This document shows, in pieces, positions 29,479-36,292 of a stretch of 64,000 bases of DNA. Origin of the DNA: Devosia rhizoryzae (lineage in GTDB: Bacteria > Pseudomonadota > Alphaproteobacteria > Rhizobiales > Devosiaceae); contig NZ_CP068046.1 in the NCBI RefSeq assembly GCF_016698665.1, positions 3,162,001-3,226,000 of the forward strand, written 5' to 3'. Positions within the stretch are counted from its first letter, which is position 1. Every line of letters starts with the position of its first letter. The notes under the pieces are model-generated. The model worked only from the letters and a program-made list of their open reading frames with translations. It had not been told where the DNA came from and searched no databases. The position numbers and the translations under genes are program-made.

Positions 29479-30000
29479 ATGACGACGAAAACCACCGGCC
29501 TCCTTTTCGGGCTTGCGGTCGCTTCAGTCATGGCTCTGGCGCCCGCCGCCCAAGCGCAGCAGGCGACCGAGCTTGGCACCTTCAATGCCTGGTCGGCTTA
29601 TACCGCGACTGATCAGAGCGGGCAGCTTTGCTTCATCATCGGCGAGCCGCAGTCGAGCGAACCCTCCGGCGCCAATCGCGACCCGATCAAGTTCCTGATC
29701 GTCCATCGCAAGGGCATGGGCTCCAAGAACGAAGTCCAGACCCAGATCGGCTACCCCTATAACAGTTCTGACGCCAAGGCTTCGGTCGCCATCGACGGCA
29801 AGAGCTACACAATGGCTGCGCGCGACTCGACCGCCTGGCTGGCTTCCAATGCCGACGAGCCCGGCTTCGTCCAAGCCTTCAAGGGCGGATCGCAGATGGT
29901 GGTGCGCGGCACCTCGCAGCGCGGAACCAATACGGTGGATACCTATTCCCTGTCCGGTGCCACAGCCGCAGTCAACGCCATCGACGCGGCCTGCAAGTAA
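29479..30000 (+). CDS. Invasion-associated locus B (IalB)-like exported protein, tandem copy 1
   Basis: A 173-residue exported protein with a signal peptide ending AQAQQ near residue 27. The mature domain has the IalB-type pattern LGTFNAWSAYTATDQSGQLCFIIGEPQSSEPSG, SYTMAARDSTAWLASNADEPGFVQAFKGGSQMVVRGTSQRGT and a C-terminal TYSLSGATAAVNAIDAACK. Two cysteines (one in QLCFI, one in the last residues) could pair. The ATG at 29479 lies two codons inside an open TTG start. IalB homologues were named in Bartonella, but in non-pathogens they are general envelope proteins of unknown function. A paralogue follows directly. Confidence 0.85.
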   Translation: MTTKTTGLLFGLAVASVMALAPAAQAQQATELGTFNAWSAYTATDQSGQLCFIIGEPQSSEPSGANRDPIKFLIVHRKGMGSKNEVQTQIGYPYNSSDAKASVAIDGKSYTMAARDSTAWLASNADEPGFVQAFKGGSQMVVRGTSQRGTNTVDTYSLSGATAAVNAIDAACK

Positions 30001-30083
30001 GGGCTTGTCGCCCACGCCGCAAACGCCATAACTGGGCGCCGGGTCCTGCCCGTCGCCCTTTCTCTATTTAAGAGCTCGCCTCC

Positions 30084-30587
30084 ATGATCCACAAATCGCT
30101 CAGCCTCGCACTTCTTCTTGCCGCTGCGGCAGCGCTGCCGGTCCAAGCGCAATCAGCGCGCGTACTTGGAGATTTCCGCGATTGGTCGAGCTATGCCGCC
30201 GATGACGGTTCGGGCAACATCTGCTTTGCCATGAGCCGGCCGAAAACGACCGCACCCGAACCGGCTGGCCTGGGCGACGCCTATCTTTATGTCACCGACC
30301 GGCCCGGCGAAGACGTTGCTGGCGAGTTCAATGTGGTTGCCGGCTACACCTTCCAGACCGGATCGGTCGCCACGGCCAATGTTGGCGGGCAAACCTTTGC
30401 CCTCTTCACCCAGGGCGACGCCGCCTGGCTCGACGATGCAGGGCAGGCTGCAAACCTTGCAGCTGCCATCCGCGCCGGCTCGACGCTTGTCGTCACCGGC
30501 ACGGCGGCGGACGGCACCAGCGTCACCCAGACCTATTCGCTATCCGGCGCCACCGCCGCGCAGCAAGCCGTCGGCGCCGAATGCTGA
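30084..30587 (+). CDS. IalB-like exported protein, tandem copy 2
   Basis: A 167-residue paralogue of the preceding gene. A signal peptide ends VQAQS near residue 24. LGDFRDWSSYAADDGSGNICFAMSRPKTTAPE, FALFTQGDAAWLDD and TYSLSGATAAQQAVGAEC align with copy 1, including the two cysteines. The pair is separated by 83 bp. The sequences have diverged far beyond recent duplication. Its stop lies one base before the GTG of the next small membrane-protein gene, so the two are probably cotranscribed. Confidence 0.83.
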   Translation: MIHKSLSLALLLAAAAALPVQAQSARVLGDFRDWSSYAADDGSGNICFAMSRPKTTAPEPAGLGDAYLYVTDRPGEDVAGEFNVVAGYTFQTGSVATANVGGQTFALFTQGDAAWLDDAGQAANLAAAIRAGSTLVVTGTAADGTSVTQTYSLSGATAAQQAVGAEC

Positions 30588-30588
30588 G

Positions 30589-30813
30589 GTGAGCAACAAG
30601 CTGGTCCGAAACGAGCAGCGGAAGTTGACGGCGACGTATCTTAATGGCGTCGGCATGGCCGTACTGGGCGTTGGTGGTTTTGCGCCGGTGGTGTCGATGA
30701 CGCTGAGCGGGCCGACATCGTCGATCGTTCCCGTTCTGGTGTTTGGTTGTATCTTGGCAAGTATCGGCCTACATTTGCTGGCGAGACAAATTCTAGGAGG
30801 GTTGGAAGAATGA
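30589..30813 (+). CDS. Small two-helix membrane protein of unknown function
   Basis: A 74-residue predicted membrane protein read from the GTG at 30589, one base after the IalB-like stop. It has a charged N-terminus (SNKLVRNEQRKLTATYLNG) and two hydrophobic segments (VGMAVLGVGGFAPVVSM and SSIVPVLVFGCILASIGLHLLA), then a short acidic end. It shares an ATGA overlap with the next 40-codon gene. I do not recognise a family. A GGTGAG ribosome-binding region overlapping the previous stop supports the start. Confidence 0.6.
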   Translation: MSNKLVRNEQRKLTATYLNGVGMAVLGVGGFAPVVSMTLSGPTSSIVPVLVFGCILASIGLHLLARQILGGLEE

Positions 30814-30932
30814 CGGATCCCATGCTCCTGCTCAGCTATGGCGTCTTTTTTGCCGGAGTTGGATTTATCGCCTGGTGGGCGACCACGCTCGATCGGCCGA
30901 AAAAGCCTCGCCATCCTGCACCCGGCGAATAA
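30810..30932 (+). CDS. 40-residue single-pass membrane microprotein
   Basis: A short frame starting at ATG 30810, overlapping the stop of the 74-residue gene as ATGA, with AGGAGGG upstream. The product MTDPMLLLSYGVFFAGVGFI continues into a tryptophan-rich membrane exit and a basic, proline-rich tail (RPKKPRHPAPGE). One transmembrane helix with the positive tail inside is predicted. The coupling and strong ribosome-binding site argue that it is real. No function can be assigned. Confidence 0.6.
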   Translation: MTDPMLLLSYGVFFAGVGFIAWWATTLDRPKKPRHPAPGE

Positions 30933-30992
30933 CGCAGATCCGCTTCCCGCAGGAACGGCCATTCGAGCACAGCTCTCTTGGCCTTCTTGCCT

Positions 30993-31017
30993 CTGATCGC
31001 TCCCCTGGAGCGATCAG
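30993..31017. repeat. Short perfect palindromic repeat (class E, copy 1)
   Basis: An 11-bp perfect stem, CTGATCGCTCC and its complement, around a CCT loop. A second copy with the same GATCGCTCC core occurs at 46040-46062. It lies just upstream of rlmN. Confidence 0.7.
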
Positions 31018-31107
31018 CCCTTCGTGACGGCTCGACGCTTTGCGCTTTCGCGCACCATATGCTATTGGCCTCGTCACTCCCCGATCATCCGGACCTTTGT
31101 GCCTGCC

Positions 31108-32316
31108 ATGAGCATTGCGCTGAACCTTGACCATTCGACCGCCCTTCGTCCTGCCTCCTCGGCGCGGCCGTCGCTTATCGGTCTTTCCAAGGCGGACCTG
31201 GCGCAGGCGCTGGTGGGCCATGACATGGTCGGCGAAAAAGAGGGTCGGATGCGCGCCAGCCAGCTTTGGAACTGGCTTTACGTCAATGGCGTGACCGACT
31301 TCGACCGCATGACCAATGTGGCCAAACCCGTGCGTCAGAAGCTTGCTGATACCTTCATTCTCGACCGGCCCGAAATTGCGTCCGAGCAGATTTCGGTCGA
31401 TGGCACCCGCAAGTGGCTGTTCCGCTTCCGCGATCCGCAAAACCCCAATATGCCGGCGGTAGAAGTCGAAACCGTCTACATCCCGGAAAGTGACCGCGGG
31501 ACACTTTGTGTCTCCTCACAGGTCGGCTGCACCCTCACCTGCTCCTTCTGCCACACCGGTACGCAAAAGCTCGTCCGCAACCTGACGGCTGGCGAAATTC
31601 TCGGCCAGATCATGATGGCGCGCGAGCGTCTTGGAGATTTCCCGGGCGGTTCGCGACCCGCCGACGGTGGCCTCGTGCCAGGCGGCGAGTCTCGCGCCAT
31701 CACCAATATCGTGATGATGGGCATGGGCGAGCCGCTCTACAATTACGACAACGTCAAGCAGGCGCTGCTGATCGCTTCGGCCGGCGACGGCATGTCGATT
31801 TCCAAGCGCCGCATCACGCTTTCGACCTCTGGCGTCGTGCCCTATATCGAGCCGACCGGCCGCGAGATCGACGTCATGCTCGCCATTTCGCTGCATGCCG
31901 TGCGCGACGACCTGCGCGACGTGCTGGTGCCGATCAACAAAAAATGGCCGATCGCCGAGCTTCTTGACGCCTGCCGCAATTATCCGGGTCTTTCCAACGC
32001 CCGCCGCATTACCTTCGAATATGTGATGCTCGACGGCATCAATGACAGCGATGCCGAAGCCAAGGAGCTGGTGCGCTTGCTGGCCGGCATCCCCGCCAAG
32101 ATCAACCTGATTCCGTTCAACCCCTGGCCGGGGTCGAACTACGGCACCTCGCCTTCCTCGCGCATCGAGCGCTTTGCCGATATCGTTAATCGCGCCGGCT
32201 ATGCCTCGCCGGTTCGTACGCCGCGTGGCCGCGACATTTTTGCCGCCTGCGGCCAGCTCAAGAGCGAGTCCGAACGCTTGAGCAAAAAGGACCGCGAGGC
32301 GATCCTGGCGCTGTGA
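31108..32316 (+). CDS. rlmN: Dual-specificity 23S rRNA/tRNA adenine-C2 methyltransferase RlmN
   Basis: A 402-residue radical-SAM enzyme that methylates C2 of A2503 in 23S rRNA and A37 in some tRNAs. The cluster motif CxxxCxxC is C141-C145-C148 in [13 protein letters not shown]134 (LCVSS) and the methyl-carrying C381 in AACGQL correspond to the two mechanistic cysteines of E. coli Rlm[25 protein letters not shown] and [13 protein letters not shown] also match. The ATG at 31108 starts the conserved protein; the open frame upstream crosses a palindrome. The stop overlaps the next gene's GTG. Confidence 0.95.
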   Translation: MSIALNLDHSTALRPASSARPSLIGLSKADLAQALVGHDMVGEKEGRMRASQLWNWLYVNGVTDFDRMTNVAKPVRQKLADTFILDRPEIASEQISVDGTRKWLFRFRDPQNPNMPAVEVETVYIPESDRGTLCVSSQVGCTLTCSFCHTGTQKLVRNLTAGEILGQIMMARERLGDFPGGSRPADGGLVPGGESRAITNIVMMGMGEPLYNYDNVKQALLIASAGDGMSISKRRITLSTSGVVPYIEPTGREIDVMLAISLHAVRDDLRDVLVPINKKWPIAELLDACRNYPGLSNARRITFEYVMLDGINDSDAEAKELVRLLAGIPAKINLIPFNPWPGSNYGTSPSSRIERFADIVNRAGYASPVRTPRGRDIFAACGQLKSESERLSKKDREAILAL

Positions 32317-32690
32317 AGCCCTCGCAACGCCGCGTCGACGAGGCCATCGCCGCCGCAGAAGCGGCAGCAGCCCGCCGCGCGCCCGATATCTGCCCGCTCT
32401 GCGAACGTCCGATCCCGCCTGATGCGAAATCCAGCCGACATCACCTGACGCCGCGCCTCAAGGGTGGGACGCACAAGGGCACGGTGCGCCTCCACCAGAT
32501 CTGCCACAGCGCCATCCATGCCCGGTTCTCGGAAACCGAACTGGCCAAACGCCTGGCCGATGTCGAAAGCCTGCGCAGCGATCCCGAACTTGCCGAATTC
32601 ATCGCCTGGGTCAAAACCAAGCCACCCGGATTTCACGCTCCCACGCGGATGACCAAGGGTCGGCGTACGGCGCGCAAGGATCGGACTTAG
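32313..32690 (+). CDS. Small HNH-type nuclease-like protein
   Basis: A 125-residue protein coupled to rlmN by a GTGA overlap. A zinc-binding CPLCERPI pair is followed by [32 protein letters not shown], an HNH-like arrangement (histidine pair, GG turn, second cysteine and histidine). A helix-rich C-terminus and a basic tail follow. It is a short stand-alone HNH domain; DNA or RNA cleavage is possible, but the function is unknown. Conservation next to rlmN in relatives would suggest a housekeeping role. Confidence 0.75.
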   Translation: MKPSQRRVDEAIAAAEAAAARRAPDICPLCERPIPPDAKSSRHHLTPRLKGGTHKGTVRLHQICHSAIHARFSETELAKRLADVESLRSDPELAEFIAWVKTKPPGFHAPTRMTKGRRTARKDRT

Positions 32691-32703
32691 CCAACTTATC
32701 AGT

Positions 32704-32791
32704 AGACCTCATCCTGAGCCCGTCGAAGGACGAGGTCGTGGCACGATTTGCGTATCCGACCTCGTGGTTCGACAAGCTCACCATGAGGTCT
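32704..32791. repeat. Class A palindromic repeat, copy 3
   Basis: Opens AGACCTCATCCTGAGCCCGT and closes AAGCTCACCATGAGGTCT. It separates the convergent HNH and rlmJ genes and ends 6 bp from the rlmJ stop codon. Confidence 0.92.
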
Positions 32792-32797
32792 CAGGGC

Positions 32798-33646
32798 TCA
32801 CTCGCCAGCGATCCAGCTCACCGACCAACGGCCGCGATCTTCCTCACCGAGGATTTCTGCCAGCACCGGCAGCACCGTCCGCATTTCTTCTTCCAGCACA
32901 AAGGGCGGGTTAACGACGATCATTCCCGTGCCGTGCAGCCGTGCCGGTTGCGAAGCAGGCCGGATGGTCAGCTCGATGCGCAGGATTTTGGGAATGCCGG
33001 TTGCCTTGAGCGCTTTCACGAAGACTTCGACTTCGGCCCATTCTTTGATCGGGTACCAGTAGGCATAGATACCACCGGGCCAACGGGCATGCGCTTTCTC
33101 GAGGCTCGATACCATGCGGGTGAACTCGCCCTTTTCCTCGAAGGGTGGATCGACCAGCACCAGTCCGCGCTTTTCCTTTGGCGGCAGATGGGTGCCCAGG
33201 GCTGCCCAGCCGTCGAGATTGGTGACACGGACCTGAAAGTCGTCGGCAAAGTTTTTCTTGAGTGCCCAGGCGTCGCCCGGATGCAGTTCCAGCGCCATGA
33301 GCCGGTCCTGCTCGCGCAGCAGCTGCCGGGTGATCATGGGCGAACCGGGATAGTAGCGCAGCGTGCCATTCGGATTTCGCGCGCGCACCGAGGCCAGATA
33401 GGGCTCGAGCAAAGCGGCGGCAGGCTCGGGAAGTTTCACGTGAATCAAACGGCCGATGCCGTCCTGCCACTCGCCCGTACGTTCGGCCTCGTTGCCGAAA
33501 AGGTCGTAGATCCCGACACCGGCATGGGTGTCGATCACCCGGAAAGCGGCCTCCTTGCGCATGAGATAGGCAAGAATTCGGGTGAGGATCGTGTGCTTGA
33601 CGACGTCCGCGAAATTACCGGCGTGGAAGGCGTGACGATAATTCAA
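32798..33646 (-). CDS. rlmJ: 23S rRNA (adenine-2030-N6)-methyltransferase RlmJ
   Basis: A 282-residue SAM methyltransferase that makes m6A2030 in 23S rRNA. It opens with the diagnostic MNYRHAFHAGNFADVVKHTIL, has VIDTHAGVGIYDL and the catalytic DPPFEEKGE motif (family DPPYE/F), and ends GRWSVSWIAGE. The start codon is TTG at 33646, overlapping the lysE-family stop as TTGA. The gene contains a parS-like 16-mer around codons 67-72. Confidence 0.94.
   Translation of the reverse strand: MNYRHAFHAGNFADVVKHTILTRILAYLMRKEAAFRVIDTHAGVGIYDLFGNEAERTGEWQDGIGRLIHVKLPEPAAALLEPYLASVRARNPNGTLRYYPGSPMITRQLLREQDRLMALELHPGDAWALKKNFADDFQVRVTNLDGWAALGTHLPPKEKRGLVLVDPPFEEKGEFTRMVSSLEKAHARWPGGIYAYWYPIKEWAEVEVFVKALKATGIPKILRIELTIRPASQPARLHGTGMIVVNPPFVLEEEMRTVLPVLAEILGEEDRGRWSVSWIAGE
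33432..33447. promoter_or_regulatory. Candidate parS-like ParB-binding site inside rlmJ
   Basis: AGTTTCACGTGAATCA matches the parS consensus TGTTTCACGTGAAACA at 14 of 16 positions with an intact CACGTG core. It shares the GTGAATC right half with the site at 7065-7080. parS sites are often embedded in coding sequence near the origin. Motif match only. Confidence 0.4.
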
Positions 33647-34287
33647 TGCCGAGCCTGCGCGGTCAGGATGGTGGCGGCGAAGGCGGTGAAGATTGCGGCG
33701 AAGCTCCAGTTCAGTGCGCGTTCGACCCAGATCGACCGCTTGAAGGCTGCAGCCAGCCAGTCGGCAGCCAGCACAGTGACGAGACCGAGCGGGATCGAAA
33801 TCAAGACGAACTCAAAGCCGAGAAAGAACAGTTTGCCGGTGGCGCCCGGATCGTGAGCATCCACGAATTGGGGCAAAAAGGTCATGAAGAAGAGGACGAC
33901 CTTGGGATTAAGCAGGTTGATCCCAACCCCGGTCGCAAAACTCTGCCGCACCGATGGTACCCTTGGCGCCGCCGCGGCAATGCGCAAACCGCCGCCCTGC
34001 GTGATTGCGCCATAGGCAAGCCACAGGAGATAAAGCGCCCCAGCGATCTTGAGCGCCAGAAACAAAGGCGGCGCTGCAACGATCAGAACCGAAATGCCGA
34101 AGGCGACGAGCGTCGTGTGCACGACTATGCCCGCCATCGCGCCGAACATTGCCGCCAGCCCATGCGGCCGTCCGTAATTGACGGCGCGGCTGAGCTGCAG
34201 CGCCATGTCGGGACCGGGGGTGATGGCGAGGATCACCGTGGCCAGGGCAAAGGCGAGGATGACGGGCAGGTCGGGGACGAAGGGCAT
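33643..34287 (-). CDS. LysE/RhtB family amino-acid exporter
   Basis: A 214-residue inner-membrane protein with about six hydrophobic helices. It has LysE/RhtB signatures: VILAITPGPDMALQLSRAVNYG near the N-terminus, GINLLNPKVVLFFMTFLPQFV in the middle and a helix near LGLVTVLAADWL. The family exports amino acids and derivatives such as homoserine, threonine and lysine. The substrate here is unknown. ATG at 34287; divergent from argG and translationally coupled to rlmJ. Confidence 0.9.
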   Translation of the reverse strand: MPFVPDLPVILAFALATVILAITPGPDMALQLSRAVNYGRPHGLAAMFGAMAGIVVHTTLVAFGISVLIVAAPPLFLALKIAGALYLLWLAYGAITQGGGLRIAAAAPRVPSVRQSFATGVGINLLNPKVVLFFMTFLPQFVDAHDPGATGKLFFLGFEFVLISIPLGLVTVLAADWLAAAFKRSIWVERALNWSFAAIFTAFAATILTAQARH

Positions 34288-34396
34288 GGTTGTGGCTCAA
34301 GAATCTTGGGCCGGACAATTGCACCAATGCCCGGTCCTGACTAGGGTGCGCCCGATTTGACGGGCCCTGGCGCCCCTTTGCACAAGCGTGAACACC

Positions 34397-35620
34397 ATGG
34401 CGAATGACATCAAGAAGATCGTGCTGGCCTATTCGGGCGGGCTCGACACCTCCATCATGCTGAAATGGCTGCAGGAGCACTACCAGGCCGAGATCGTGAC
34501 CTTCACGGCCGACCTCGGGCAGGGTGAAGAGCTCGATCCCGCACGCAAGAAGGCGGAGATGTTCGGCATCAAGGACATCCGCATCGTCGACTTGCGCGAA
34601 GAATTCGTGCGCGATTTCGTGTTCCCGATGTTCCGCGCCAATGCGCTTTACGAAGGCCAGTACCTTCTCGGCACCTCCATTGCCCGCCCCGTGATCGCGC
34701 GCCATCTGGTCGAGATTGCCCGCGAAACCGGCGCCGATGCCATCGCCCATGGCGCCACCGGCAAGGGCAATGACCAGGTTCGCTTTGAGCTCACCGCCAA
34801 TGCGCTGATGCCTGGCCTCAAGGTCATCGCCCCGTGGCGCGAATGGGACCTCCGCTCGCGCACCCAGCTCCTTACCTATGCCGAGCAGAACCAGATCCCG
34901 ATCGCCAAGGACAAGCGTGGCGAAGCCCCGTTCTCGGTCGACGCCAATCTGCTGCACACGTCTTCCGAAGGCATGGTGCTGGAAGACCCGGCCGTGCCCT
35001 TCCCGGACTATGTCGCCCAGCGCACGACCGACCCGGAAAAGGCGCCGGACCAGGCCGAGATCATCACCATCAGTTTCGAAAAGGGCGATCCGGTCGCCAT
35101 CGATGGCGAACAGCTGTCGCCGGCAGCGCTTTTGACCAAGCTCAATGAGCTCGGTGGCAAGCATGGCGTCGGCAGGCTCGACCTTGTCGAAAACCGCTTC
35201 GTCGGCATGAAGTCGCGCGGCCTCTACGAGACCCCTGGCGGCACGATCCTGCTGGCGGCACACCGTGGCATCGAATCCATCACGCTCGATCGTGGCGAAG
35301 CGCATCTTAAGGATGAGCTGATGCCCAAATATGCCGAGCTGATCTATAACGGCTTCTGGTATTCGCCCGAGCGCGAAATGCTGCAGGCCCTGATCGACAA
35401 GTCGCAAACCTATGTGTCGGGCGAGGTGCAGGTGAAGCTCTACAAGGGCTCGGCCAACGTCATTTCCCGCTCCTCGCCGCACTCGCTCTACAACATGGAC
35501 CTTGTGACCTTCGAAGAAGGCGCTGTGGCCTATGATCACCACGACGCGGAAGGCTTCATTCGTCTCAACGGTCTGCGCCTAAAAACCTGGGCGGCGCGTA
35601 ACGCCAAGGCTCAAGGCTAA
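34397..35620 (+). CDS. argG: Argininosuccinate synthase
   Basis: A 407-residue enzyme joining citrulline and aspartate with ATP in arginine synthesis. The ATP loop is AYSGGLDTS (residues 11-19). [19 protein letters not shown] and EGMVLEDPA also match the family. The ATG at 34397 ([15 protein letters not shown]) is chosen; a GTG nine bases upstream is in frame and would add three residues. It is divergent from the LysE-family exporter, so synthesis and export of an amino acid could share a control region (inference). The CPT-like gene starts on the next base after its stop. Confidence 0.96.
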   Translation: MANDIKKIVLAYSGGLDTSIMLKWLQEHYQAEIVTFTADLGQGEELDPARKKAEMFGIKDIRIVDLREEFVRDFVFPMFRANALYEGQYLLGTSIARPVIARHLVEIARETGADAIAHGATGKGNDQVRFELTANALMPGLKVIAPWREWDLRSRTQLLTYAEQNQIPIAKDKRGEAPFSVDANLLHTSSEGMVLEDPAVPFPDYVAQRTTDPEKAPDQAEIITISFEKGDPVAIDGEQLSPAALLTKLNELGGKHGVGRLDLVENRFVGMKSRGLYETPGGTILLAAHRGIESITLDRGEAHLKDELMPKYAELIYNGFWYSPEREMLQALIDKSQTYVSGEVQVKLYKGSANVISRSSPHSLYNMDLVTFEEGAVAYDHHDAEGFIRLNGLRLKTWAARNAKAQG

Positions 35621-36205
35621 GTGCAAAAGCCTGGGCGCGTCGTCATCCTCAATGGGGCGCCGCGCTCGGGCAAGTCGAGCCTGGCTCATGCCTTCCAGGC
35701 CAGCGCTCCAGGCCGATGGGTGATCTGGGGCGTTGACGCCTTCAACAAGACCTTGCCGCCTTCGCTGCTTCCGGGCATCGGCTTGCGGCCAGGCGGTGAA
35801 CGTCCCGATCTCGAACCGGAGGTCGAAAAACTTTACGGCGTCTACTTCGCAGCGCTGCTTGCTTACGCCGAGACAGGCTTCGATGTGGTCGCGGACCTGG
35901 GGCTTCACAGCAGCTATTCACGGCCTTTCGATCCCTACATTCTGATGCAACAGAGACTGGCAGGTCCTCGGCTGGTGGTCGTGGGCGTTCTATGCCCGAT
36001 CGACGTCATCATGGCGCGTCGCAATGCCGATCCGCAGGGTGGGTTCTACGCCGCCGGACAGGGCGTACCTGCGCCGGTAGCCCTCTGGCAGGAGGCAGTT
36101 CACGCCGGCAAGACCTACGATCTGGAACTCGACACGAGCGTGCTTTCGCCCGAAGCCGGGGCCGCGCTTATCGGGTCTCGCCTTGCGGCCGCCGAAATCG
36201 ATTGA
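35621..36205 (+). CDS. Chloramphenicol phosphotransferase-like P-loop kinase
   Basis: A 194-residue P-loop protein resembling the CPT family. Walker A is GAPRSGKS at residues 12-19. The motif VIWGVD places an aspartate (D39) where CPT has its catalytic base. A later DLGLHSSYSRPF, VGVLCPIDVIMARRNADPQG and the C-terminal HAGKTYDLELDTSVLSP match the family order. CPT phosphorylates chloramphenicol in its Streptomyces producer; most relatives have unknown small-molecule or protein substrates. The GTG start directly abuts the argG TAA, suggesting coexpression with arginine synthesis. Resistance should not be assumed. Confidence 0.78.
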   Translation: MQKPGRVVILNGAPRSGKSSLAHAFQASAPGRWVIWGVDAFNKTLPPSLLPGIGLRPGGERPDLEPEVEKLYGVYFAALLAYAETGFDVVADLGLHSSYSRPFDPYILMQQRLAGPRLVVVGVLCPIDVIMARRNADPQGGFYAAGQGVPAPVALWQEAVHAGKTYDLELDTSVLSPEAGAALIGSRLAAAEID

Positions 36206-36216
36206 ACCTTTGCCAT

Positions 36217-36231
36217 TTAATTGCGTGTTAA
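36217..36231. promoter_or_regulatory. CtrA box upstream of the PAS-GGDEF-EAL gene
   Basis: TTAATTGCGTGTTAA is a perfect full CtrA site (TTAA-N7-TTAA), 62 bp before the start codon. CtrA is the cell-cycle master regulator of most Alphaproteobacteria. Confidence 0.7.
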
Positions 36232-36292
36232 ACCTGTCACACTAGCTTCCAAGCCCAGGCCAGGAACGGCTCTTGGACTGTTGGGGGGTTCA

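Noticed and set aside
33908-35542. 544-codon minus-strand frame antisense to argG and running into the LysE gene
   Set aside because: It covers a complete argG and reads the LysE gene out of frame; no motif is present.
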